A stretch of 64,000 bases of DNA from Syngnathus acus (lineage: Eukaryota > Chordata > Actinopteri > Syngnathiformes > Syngnathidae): positions 11,014,039 to 11,078,038 of the forward strand of contig NC_051097.1 in NCBI RefSeq assembly GCF_901709675.1, read 5' to 3'. Every line of letters starts with the position of its first letter. The first letter of the stretch is position 1. Shown here piece by piece: positions 26,101 to 36,877 of the stretch. The notes under the pieces were generated by a model. That model ran no database searches and had not been told where the DNA came from. It saw only the letters and a list, made by a program, of their open reading frames with translations. Made by a program: the position numbers and the translations under genes.

Positions 26101-29000
26101 AAATGAGCACGCGGTACAAAACTCAAGCTGAAGAAAAGTAAGAAAAAGAAAAGCACTCGCCTCTGCAGTCGTTTTTTTTTTTTGTGTTACTCCAGCTGAG
26201 CACCTGAAAAAGCGACGGCGGTACATGAAATGCACAAAAGCTGCCTTTGCCTCGCACGCACGCATGGAGGTAAACCGGAAAAACGTTTGTTTTGCCTGCG
26301 GTGTGCGTACGCCACAAAAAGCAGAAATGCAAGTACAAGTGGAACCATTTTGGATCCAAGTGTGGTGGGGAGGACTCAGGGAGGCTTGGAGGTAAACCAC
26401 ACAGGGGTGTTGGGGGTGTAGGCCGATTCCAAAGTGTCCCGGGCGGCTTTGAAAGTTTGCGTGAGGCGGCTTAACGGAACGTCGGATTGTTTTTCCGCTC
26501 GGCTGCCCTCTGGACCCGACTCCAAACTCAAGACGACATCCTCTCATTAGCCGGCCCTCCGCTGCTAAGCTGGCCCATTTAGTGTACCCCAAATCCCATT
26601 GTTAGACCGGCCGGGTCGAGTCAAAGGCCAACCAAAATATTGATGAACCGCTTCAAGGGAGCACAGAGGTGCTGGATGTGGGCCCGGGGGTGGGAAGGGG
26701 GCGGCGGGTGCCTTTGCAAACCTGAAGTCACCAGGTTGAGGGCGGCGGGCGCAATTGTTGGCAGTAGAAGAATGGATGCGACAACAATGCTAACGGCTAG
26801 CAAGCTAATGACCCACATGGGCACTTAACATGTCAGAGGTGTAACAATGGATAAAGGTTAGCATGCTAACAGGTAGCACGTGAATGGTTAGAAGGCCCAC
26901 ATAAAAAGGCAGTTCTAACGATGCTAATGGTTAGCATGCGAACATCTGGAGTGGACATTCGCCGTACCAATAAAATGAAGAAAATTGCATCACCAACAAT
27001 ATCAGACGTTAACAGCTAGACATTCTAAACGTGGCTCCAACCAAAAACAATTCCAATGCTTAAAGCCAGCGTATGAAATTGGCATGCTAACAATGACAAG
27101 GTTAACAGCTGAAAGGCTATTCCTATTTCTAATGTCAATTCATTTACACGTGGGTGCCAAAAATGGACATTGTAAATGTGGGCCGAACAAAATGGAAACA
27201 CTTAAATGCTGACATGCTAAAAGTATGTATAACAATTTGCATGCTAAAATTTTGAGAATGGAAGCTGCAACTATGCTAACAGCTAGCCCTGCCAAAAAAC
27301 ACGCCTCAACCTGAAACGTTCATTTCAAAGCAGGTACTAAGGTGTCGGTGAGATGCTAACATGCTAGCAGTTGACGCGTCTCATAGCGTGCATGTGTGGG
27401 AATCCGCCCCCCCTCAAAAAAAGGAGTTACGGATTACACTGTTTGTTTAAATCCATGTTGTGGGATTAAGCACCCTGGCTAAGGCGGCCTGGTTCAGGGA
27501 TCCAGGGTCATTGAGGCAAAGGGCCTGAAAACACAGCTTTGCTCCGAAGGGGAGGTCATCACGCTCATTTAGGAAAACATGAAAGAAAATTGTGACCTTT
27601 TACAATACATTATAGTTCCCGTTTTAAATTTATTAAAATTATTTCAGTATACAGTAAATAATGGTCTGATATTTTTCACCTTTGCTGTACTAAATTAGTT
27701 TTGGAGTTATTACATACATTAAATAAACAGATTTAAATTGAAATAAATTTAGTATACATATAAATGAAGTATTAAATGTTTTTCCTGATTTGAGAACCAA
27801 CTCGGAGTTGAAATTCCTGAACTTTTTTGAGTTTATTGTGCGTGCGTGTCAAAGGTGAGGCAGTGTGCAGCTTTGAGGTAAAACCTGCTGACTGGACCTT
27901 GTCCAGTCCAAACTCTGCAAAGTGGCACACACAGAAAACTGCAACAGCGGTTAACCGATGATGTTTATAAAAAAACAAAAAAAAACATTTCAGCTTTTGT
28001 ACATCTTGAGAGAGACCATGCAGGTGTACCTAATAAAGTGGTTTTAAATCCTAACAACTGCAGCACGTGTGTGTGAATGTGTGTGTGTGCGCCACTCCCT
28101 AAATATCAAATATTGATGGCGTGCAGCTGCTTGTTTTTTTTAAGGGGATTTCTCTCTTGCTGTAAAATGGAATGACTTGTTTGTTCTCAAAATTCAATCA
28201 TTTAAGTCTAAAAAAACGTTGTTTTTCAGAAAGATGGGTACGTTGGTTTTTTTCACTCAAACACTTTTGAAACATTCTCACACACTTCCCAAAAAAAAGC
28301 ATTAACATAGTTGTGTGCATTTCAGAATAATGCATGTTTGTTGTCTCCGAAAGTTATGCGCCAGCATTTTAGTAAATTGGGAGATTTCACTGCATTTTAC
28401 GGGATCATTTCAGTCAAGCATTTCAATGTATGCTGTATTTTAGTTGCATTATTTGAACATGATGTTGCATTTGTGAATATTCATGAATTGTTTTGATTTT
28501 GTTTTGCCCAGCAAAAAAATACTGTACATTTTTTTTCCAAATGTTATTACGATATAATTTACTAATTAACCGCAATCATATTTTTGTATGGGTGCCTTAA
28601 GTTTTAAAGCGGTAAATCATTTAATTAAAAAAAGTAGCACATAAGCATCTGCTGGAGTGTTGAAAATGTGCTCAAATAGAAATAGGTCACATTTGTATAA
28701 ACTGTCATTTGATAACGTCTTAATTAGGTGTTGAAATGACATTCTGCCTGTGTGGCGTGTTCAAGTCAACACAACACAGGATGCTTTGACTCAATTGATC
28801 CACTCTACGTCTGCGTGTGTGCATTAATTCATTCAAAGTGCATTTGATGTCATTATCACGTGGGGACGTATGTCAGGGGCGGCGGGAACGCACGCGATGT
28901 TGACGTTGGGTCAGCTTGGGCTAATTGACTGGTCAGGTTCACCCAGCCGAGGGTCTGCCCGCCCGGGAAAGTGGGCCAGGAGGAGTAAGACTAATGACAC
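26101..29000. other. Gene-free region downstream of foxd1, part 2
   Basis: 26800-27390 is rich in ATGCTAAC and GCTAGC words spaced irregularly on both strands, a degenerate minisatellite-like composition. AGGTGTACCTAATAAAGTGG at 28020-28039 matches a repeat word I know from many teleost genomes. No coding block. Confidence 0.45.
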
Positions 29001-31600
29001 TCTTGTTACTCTGACTACTAACGCAACAACTACGGCTGACTAGCACTACTGCCAATTCCAACTACTCGCAACTACTACGAAGACTAACACACGACGTCAA
29101 CCATCTCGGCATCTTATTTAACCTTCGCCCAATTTGCAAATGGCCGCCCGAGTTCAAAGAGCGCCGACCGGTGAGCGCGCCGGGCCGGGCCCGCCGGCCA
29201 CCCGCTAAGCGGCAGCTGCCGACGTAACACCTCGGTGGTGTTAATTGGGCGGCCCCTTCAGCACAAGGGTCCTTCTTTTGGTCATGCGTCTCGGCGGCAG
29301 AAGCCCGAGTGGGACTCGAATGCGGGCGGCCTCGAAGCGGCGACATCGAGAGTCTGGACAAGTACAGAGCGCCGCCACAAAGGCTAAATTGAAAATTCAT
29401 TGTGTCGCCTAAACGGGTTGCCGCAACAATGGCGGCAGAGGTTTGACGATATGAACAAATCTGACAGAAAGCAGCAAAGGACACACTTCATTTGGGCCCA
29501 TCTAGTTTTCTGCCTAAACGGGTTGTCATAGAAATGGGAATTGACCAAACCACAACGCACCTTCAGGTAGGAAATGAACCAGCAACCAGTAGAGGGCATT
29601 GCAGTTCATTCACTCAACACATCGGGTGGCGGAAATCAAATCCTGTGCAAATTGATCAACAAAAAACAGACTACAATCTGCAGGCAAATTAAGCAGATCC
29701 TTTCTGATAAAATCATCGATTCACTTTCTAAGATGCTTGAATTAACAATAATCATCGTCTGTAATAAATATTGGATTTTAAATTTGCCCCCTAATTGATT
29801 TCTTTTTTCTTCTGGCTCCCATCATTAGCGCCATTGGAAGACTTTGAGATGGAGAAGGCTTTTGAGTGTGCGTGTGTGCGGCGGGTGTTCACGTAATGCT
29901 GCTGGGGCCGAGGAGGAAAACCACCTAAAAGGCTCGACGAGCACAATGACACATCAAAAGGACAAGCTACAAAACTTTGCCGCATAATAAGACTCATGAA
30001 TACGCTCCCAGCCCAAAGGAACAATGCATTCAAGTGTGTGTGTGTGTGTGTGTGTGTCAGTCTTAAAGTTAGCGGTTACAAGCAGGGACAAAAGCGGACG
30101 AGCTCTCATTCATTCAGCGCTTTCATTATTCCACAGCGTCACATGATCATTTTATCCGCCGTGCGCTGCCACTTCAAACGTCTCTTTTATGCTTGGAAAT
30201 TTTTAAAAAACGCGAGGGGGGGGGGGGGAAGTAATTTACGCAAAATCCAGATGTTTTGACTGACTGCTACTTCTTTACGCCGGTGTCCTGCCGTCATCCA
30301 CATTCGGTTTTATGACATCAATGCCACCCAACATCTCATGCTAACGTTCCATGCTAACATTTCATGCTAACCACCTGTGCCTTTTTAGTGCAGACATTGT
30401 AACCGCACACAAAGGAAGCCTCGACGCACTGCGCAATGCGCTTTCATGTCGTTCGCAGCGGACGGATTGATGGCAGGGTATATACATCGCGGCGTGCCGC
30501 ATATACTTTCAAAGACTGAGGAGAAGCAGATTGTTCTGGTCACCAGACAAATCCTCCTTTTTATGATTTGTCAATAAATAACTTGGAGCGGTCGCGCCGG
30601 CTGCCTTCGATGACATCACCACCCGCTCCCTCGGCCCCCCTTCCACGTCTTGGCATTTGTTCTTTGAGCGGAAAGTGATCCCGCCGGGCCGTGAGTGGTA
30701 AACAAGTGGAGGCCGCGCTACAATAAGCAGAGACGCGTTGGCTGCCTTGTTTACGCGCAATGTCAAACACGTCGCTCGTTGTGCTGACAAACTGGAGAAA
30801 TGCAATGACTTAGTCACAAATTGCACAATTGTGTGTTTTTGTACAGGGATTCGTTTTTGATGCACTTTTCTTATTGCTTTGGTTGAACATTGAAAAAGTA
30901 GCGGACTTGAAATTGAACCTTGAGGAACGCCACAGTCCAACTCATGACTTTTCGCTACAACGGAAACCCATCATGGGGTTTACTGAAACGCACCTAATAT
31001 GTTTTCCTCATTCTGTCGGTGTTATTCAATTATGTTAAGATCGTGACAAATTTGACATTTTATTTGATGACAAACTTTAGCAAGCCCCAATTTACAAAAA
31101 GTCATCATCAAATTTATTAACCTACTTTCTGGGATGATTTCAAATCCCAAATGGGCTTTTATGATAAACTTTTGACTTCACAGTAATTCTCTTCCTTTTA
31201 CAAACATTTCAAGCACAACATTGTTATAATCTGTTTTTACTTTTCGGAACCAATGTCGAAATCATCACAGAATTGTTTTTTTTAAAATGATTATTAGTTT
31301 AACCTAATCAAGAAACTACTCACATTTGCGTGGGAATATTTTCCAATTGGCCTCTTTTGACTGTAAAAACAAGCCGGTACTTTATGTTATTGCGCCGTTG
31401 ACTTTCAAGGTCCTCAAAGGTACCCCGAGCCCTAAAATCAAGCGTAAAGCCGTTGAAGCAATTGCCGCTGCATGACTTTCTTCTTCAAGGCCGTTTTTGC
31501 CGCCCAAAACTTTTGCTTTCACCCTCCTTCACTTTGTTATTGTTATTTAACAGGGTTAAAAGAGGAACGCTGCTTTAAATGGGTTTACGTTATGGTCTGA
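29001..31600. other. Gene-free region downstream of foxd1, part 3
   Basis: No coding block. A GC-richer stretch at 29100-29360 includes GGTGTTAATTGGG, a homeodomain/T-box-like mixture. The 14-mer GCCTAAACGGGTTG occurs twice, near 29406 and 29512. GT repeat at 30032-30057. CTCF-like motif at 29586-29599. Confidence 0.4.
30032..30057. repeat. (GT)n microsatellite
   Basis: About 13 GT units. Confidence 0.9.
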
Positions 31601-31606
31601 CATCTG

Positions 31607-31618
31607 ACACACACACAC

Positions 31619-31674
<56 letters not shown>
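31607..31674. repeat. (CA)n microsatellite
   Basis: About 68 bp of CA with two CG interruptions. Confidence 0.95.
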
Positions 31675-32850
31675 GAGGGGCCGAGCAACACTGTGCAGGC
31701 CGAGCCAATTTTCAAGCCCATTTCCTAAGTTAAGAAAGTTCTTCATGCCGTCGATAACACGCTTTTGCCTAAACGGACACGCATGCTCCAAGTGGAAAAC
31801 GCCGAAGAAAAGCACTTTTCTTCCTTTTTAAGAAACGAGAAGATCAGATTGTCGGAAATAAATGGAGGTTTTGATTTGATGATGGCTGCTATTGGTCATT
31901 GAGATCAAATCAAGATCTGTCATTGATGCCAGAAGAGATCAGAAGAGTAAAAGCACTTGGAAATTACAACCCAAATTGATTATTAATATAGCCTAGAAAT
32001 ATTAGAGATTCAATTATTTATAGATTGCCATTGAAAAGTTTGGGGATTATTGACAATAGTTCTCATTCTAAGTGTGTTTTTGCATTTGATAGATTTTATG
32101 ATGGTTGTAAAAAATGTCTTATGTTTTTTTTTTTTTTTTGAGACATGCCCAGACGCTTCTCTCATCCTGTCTGCTCTGAGCCCGTCCGTGTGTGTGTGTT
32201 TTGTGTCCATGCTAAATAATATATCAGGAGGTTTTGATTGGGCGCACCACTGCAAGCGACACGCACAGCAAGAAAACCACTGCTGGATTACTCAAGCAGA
32301 GCATTCGGGTATTTTCTTTTCTTTTCTTTCTTAGTCAAAGTTTTTTGCAAGCTTACACGTGTACGTTGATGTGTTTCATGAAAGAGAATTTTTGTTCTTT
32401 CTGTGGAATTTCTAAATGTCATCAAAAATTCCATTCTGTAGTTACTGTGTGTGTGTTGTTGATTTATAATTGATTTATGATTCATGTACTATGACAAAAT
32501 TCATGAGGACATTGCATCAATGACTTTTTTAAACTATGAAATTAGAAATTTAAAAAATGCCTACTCTAGTAATTATTCTTTTTCCTCATAGAGCAGTTAG
32601 TCATAATTTGCATTTATTAGTTGCAAATATTGATTTTTATTTACGCAACATTCCGGACAAATTTCAGTCTTTATTATACTTGGAGAAAAAAAGAATAAAT
32701 TGGATTGTATTATTACCAAAGATATATGATTTCATTATTTCTACATGATTCTCATTTTGCCAATTTAGATTTTATCATCATAATAATTGGCACTGTTTAT
32801 TTGCGCTCCCTGAGCCCTCGGCCGTGCCACCTCACCCCGTCCCGCCCCGC

Positions 32851-32877
32851 CTTTCCTTTCCTTTCCTTTCCTTTCCT
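32851..32877. repeat. (CCTTT)n pentanucleotide repeat
   Basis: About five CCTTT units within a pyrimidine-rich stretch. Confidence 0.85.
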
Positions 32878-32992
32878 CCGGCGCCCAGCCGTCCCCTCCC
32901 AAGCCTACTCATGCGGAAGGTAGCGGGGCCGAAATGCGGCGCTCTCGGTGCTGCCTCTGCACGCAAGGGTTACCGCGGCGATGGTGTGAGCA

Positions 32993-33027
<35 letters not shown>

Positions 33028-33032
33028 GAGAG
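32993..33032. repeat. (GA)n microsatellite
   Basis: GA run followed by GACA-type interruptions. Confidence 0.9.
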
Positions 33033-35956
33033 CGCGAAAGGATATCGGCTAGGGGGGGAAGGTGTTTTCCCGGGCCGTCAGTCAGGAGTCTCGGCTCAGC
33101 CGTTACCATAGCGACCCTTTTTTTTTTTTTTTCCCTCCGCCGAGGTCAAGGTGACATGGCCGCCACTCACGCAAGGCGGCGGCCTTCAAAGGAGGAGGGG
33201 TAATGGAGGACTAGACGGAAAAGCTTCCTGAAAATACGATGGAATTCAATTTTTAGCTCGCATTCATTGTAACTTAAAATAGTGTGCTCATCATTTTATA
33301 CTTCACTTCAATTCATTGAGCTGTGTGTCCACCTTGGCCAACTCACAGCATCATTTTTCGCAGAAGATAACAAATATTTGCCTGCGAGTATTGTGATATT
33401 GTCAGTCTACATGTGTTGCACCGCAGTTTGTGTTCAAATATTTATTGCTTCGAACACTGCGACGGTTGATGCTAACTTTTGATTCTGCTAGACAGGTTAG
33501 CATTGAAAATGCCTTGAGCGCTACTGTTTCTTGCTGGATTTTTTTTAAAAGTGTGTGGGGCGGAACAAACAAGCGGGCACCATTTTTCTTGCGCACACTT
33601 AGCCGTGATTAAAGGCGGGACGGTGCGGTTACACGGCAGCCATCACTCACTGTCGCCTTGCTCTCAGACCTCAAAGCCCGGCCAGTGCAACCTCTTGACA
33701 CCCGCCATTCCCTGCGGGGGTCCCGCCGCCCACTCCGCGCCTCTCCACAACCCGTGATGTATGGTTTTCGCCAAAGTGCTAACGACGCCGTGATTAGGCC
33801 TCATCAAAGTAAGACGCGGCACCCGGAGCTAAAAGAAGTCATCGAAATCATTGTGTTTGTTCTACGTTTGGATTCAGTTCAAAAAATGCAATATTGATTT
33901 AAAAAAATAAATAAATAAATTCAGTAGCTTGTGCATTTTGTATTACGCCCAACAACAAATGTTATCCTCGTTTGTTGCCTTGAAATTTGGAGTTCAGAAA
34001 TCGTAAATTCTCGAGTTATGATAAATTGATATCGCTTTTTGCCCCGTAATCAAACGACGACATGAAAGGCAGACAATGATCCATGTGCGACAACACGCTA
34101 ACGATGGCGTGATTGGGCCCCCGTGAAACAGAGCCGCACCTCGCGCTGGAATAATAAACGCCGGGAGTGATGCATGCTGGGAGGATTAGTCATATTTCGA
34201 CATCTAATTGGGACAATACATCACCGGGGGGCCCAAAAAGCCGTCTTGGGGGGCGGGGGGGGTTTCGCTTTCTCCTCATTGTGAAGCAGGGTTTCAATCA
34301 TGCGTGTAACTTATAGCTTTAAGAGTAAATAAACGGGAGTGTGTTTGGCGTATTGCAGGTGTGTGTGTGTGTGTGTGTGGTCCTATAGTGGCGCTCTTTC
34401 GAATGAGAATCGTCCCTCTATCTGCTTTCCATCTTTTCCCAAGTGGCTCTTGAGGAACTGAGCCTTCTCCCCATTTTGTTTCTCTCCAAAAGCCCCCCCA
34501 AGACCCCCGTTTTTTTCTCCTCCCTCATCTTATGAAATTACAAGCACTTGAAAAGATCTAATGCGCTCTTAATTGTCTCACGCCGGCCGCCGAGGGGAAG
34601 CGGTGGGCTCGCTCCGAGTGGGCTTTTTTTTTTTTCTCTTTCCCTCCACAGTGTGTTTCGCATTAACAATAGCCAGACGCACTTCAACTGAGAATTTGGG
34701 ATGAAGAGGTACGCCCGCCGCGACGCTGAGAAACGATGACAAGTGTAACGCCGCATCCGCCGGTGATAATGCCACGCCTACAGAATGCTTTCAGAAACTT
34801 CAGAACTCTCACCCAAAGTTGTCATAGATTAGCCCAACGTATTTTTTGGTGTTTTGGACTCAAATCATTGTTGCTCACTTACCTCCAGGTGGCGAGCCAT
34901 TTTGGCAATCCAGGAATGTGGGGGAGGGACCTCTTCAGGCTTTTTGGTAAACATCTAAAAAAGAAAAAGTCATCAGTCAACGGCTAACTTCGCTCCCCCC
35001 CCCCCAGGAAGGCCGAACCTGGTTTATACAAGCATTTAACATTATGCTGCGTTGAAGAACCATTTAGAGAAATTACACCCCTCCGAAAGTGGCCCTAAGT
35101 TGTGGTTTCCCCCCCCGCAGCTGCCGCAGCGAGCGTGTGCAAAGCCGCCAGATATTAATGGAAGCTAATTTGGCTGCCACCAACAGCGCTACGCTTTTCC
35201 CACGCTTTATTTAGATTTTCATGCATTAAAATATACGACGAGCTGATTTACGGACGGTCGTTAGGATGCAGGTGGAAATGCTGAAATTGTGGACTGGCAA
35301 ATGCTAATAGCTAGCCCGCGTTAGCCCCGGTCGGATAATCGTGGAAAGATTTTGACACGTCGGGGCGACAGTGTCGCTTTGCGCTGAACAAATTGGGGGG
35401 GTGGGAAATGACATCATGTACGAGCGCTAACCATTGAAAGATGTGGCTAAAAATAAGAAAACAAAAGAGATGGCGTCATCCAACAAGCGGATACTGATAG
35501 GCCCCTTTGCGGCTTGGGCAGAAGGAAATAAATTACACGTCCTCTCATGTTTGAAGCGTTCTTTGGGTTGTTTTTGAAGGCGCTCGACACGCCGATAGTG
35601 ATGGATGCTCCTTTCTTGGCAGCGAGCAATTATGGTTTGCGCCAAGCGGAGCATCGCGCCGGATGACGCTAGCATGGTTAGCGCGCCGCTGACGGGCCGT
35701 AAGTCACAGTTAGAAGGTGCTGGTGTCACGGAGATGGTGGTCCCGAAAAAGAAGAAAAGGACAGAAGGAAACAATCAACAAAGGCTTTTGATGACCACTA
35801 AAAAAAAATAAAAAATAATCTGAAAATAGCAGGAGCTGAGGGAAAGACTTTTGTGTCCGCTTTCATGTCATTGAGGACAAAGAGCGTGCAAAAGTATGAG
35901 GCTGACATTTGGCTCGAAAGATTTACCATGGATGAAACGAAAGAAAAAACATATAC

Positions 35957-36875
35957 CGTTTTTTTCCGTGTATAATACGCAAAATTTAACTAATTTATTG
36001 TCCTAAAATCTGGGGTGCGCATTATACATGGGTACAATTTTTTTTAATTTTTTTTTTTTTAATTTAATTTTTTTTTTTTTTTTTTTAAGAAAATCATGGT
36101 ACTGGTACGAGTATTGATTCATGTATTGTTCTCTTGTCATGTTGTGAAAGAATGTGGGTTGAATAAATACCGAAAGAACAATAGTGTGTTTGTACTGTGC
36201 TCTGGTCATTTCGTCAAAGAAGGGATAATAGTCCTCTTCTCTTCTTGACTGACAATGAATGTGATAGTTTAATACAATCAGCAAATAACAAAATGCGTAT
36301 TACAGGTAATATTTTATTTCACAACACTTTGCCTTGTTCCTTTCGTCTCTGCTGTTCACTTCAAACACGCTCCATACGAACGCAATGCTCTCGTATCAGA
36401 CGCTTGCTCGATCACCTGCTCGTTTGCTGTCACAATGTACCCTACACAAATCCGAAACATTTGTTGCGGCTCCGAGTCACGACGAGGGGCAAGTTTTGGT
36501 TTCCGAGGGTGTTTTTATTCCTCTTCAACGTCTCTCCCATACAGAGCCGCCTTTTTCACATGTCCGCACGTCACTTTCCTCTCTTTTCATCTGATCGCGG
36601 TGGTGCCTTTACGGGCAGTCGGAGAAATCAACGCCAACAAAAAAAATACATCCAGCCTAGTTAAGACCATACCAAAGACTATAAAAATGGGACCCATTGC
36701 CTCCCTGCGTGTGTGACGATCATTGGGACTTAAAAAAAAAATAAAAATAAAATAAAATAAAAAAAAAAAAATTGGGTGCGTATTATACATGGGTACAGGC
36801 TTTTTTCCAGCATCAACATGCCATTGTTAGGGTGCGTATTATACATGGGGGCGTATTATACACGGAAAAAAACGG
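35957..36875. mobile_element. Non-autonomous DNA transposon, 919 bp, perfect 25-bp TIRs, TA target site
   Basis: The left end reads CCGTTTTTTTCCGTGTATAA... and the right end is its exact reverse complement over 25 bp. Both ends are flanked by TA, as expected for Tc1/mariner/pogo-type insertion. A subterminal word GGGTGC(G/A)(C/T)ATTATACATGGG lies at about 36013, 36774 and 36831, probably a transposase-binding site. The interior has no transposase-length ORF: the longest frame, on the plus strand at 36197-36664, shows no recognisable transposase features. The intact termini suggest recent mobilisation by a partner element elsewhere. The superfamily is inferred from the TA duplication only. Confidence 0.8.
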
Positions 36876-36877
36876 TA

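Larger units (their letters stand above)
31675..35956. other. Gene-free region downstream of foxd1, part 4
   Basis: Holds a CCTTT repeat (32851-32877), a GA repeat (32993-33032), several poly-T runs and two similar ~60-bp blocks at about 33779 and 34096 (see findings). No supportable ORF. Confidence 0.45.

Noticed and set aside
36197-36664. 155-codon ORF inside the 919-bp transposon as a transposase
   Set aside because: No DDE-type motif spacing, no DNA-binding domain, biased composition, and on neither strand does it resemble a known transposase.
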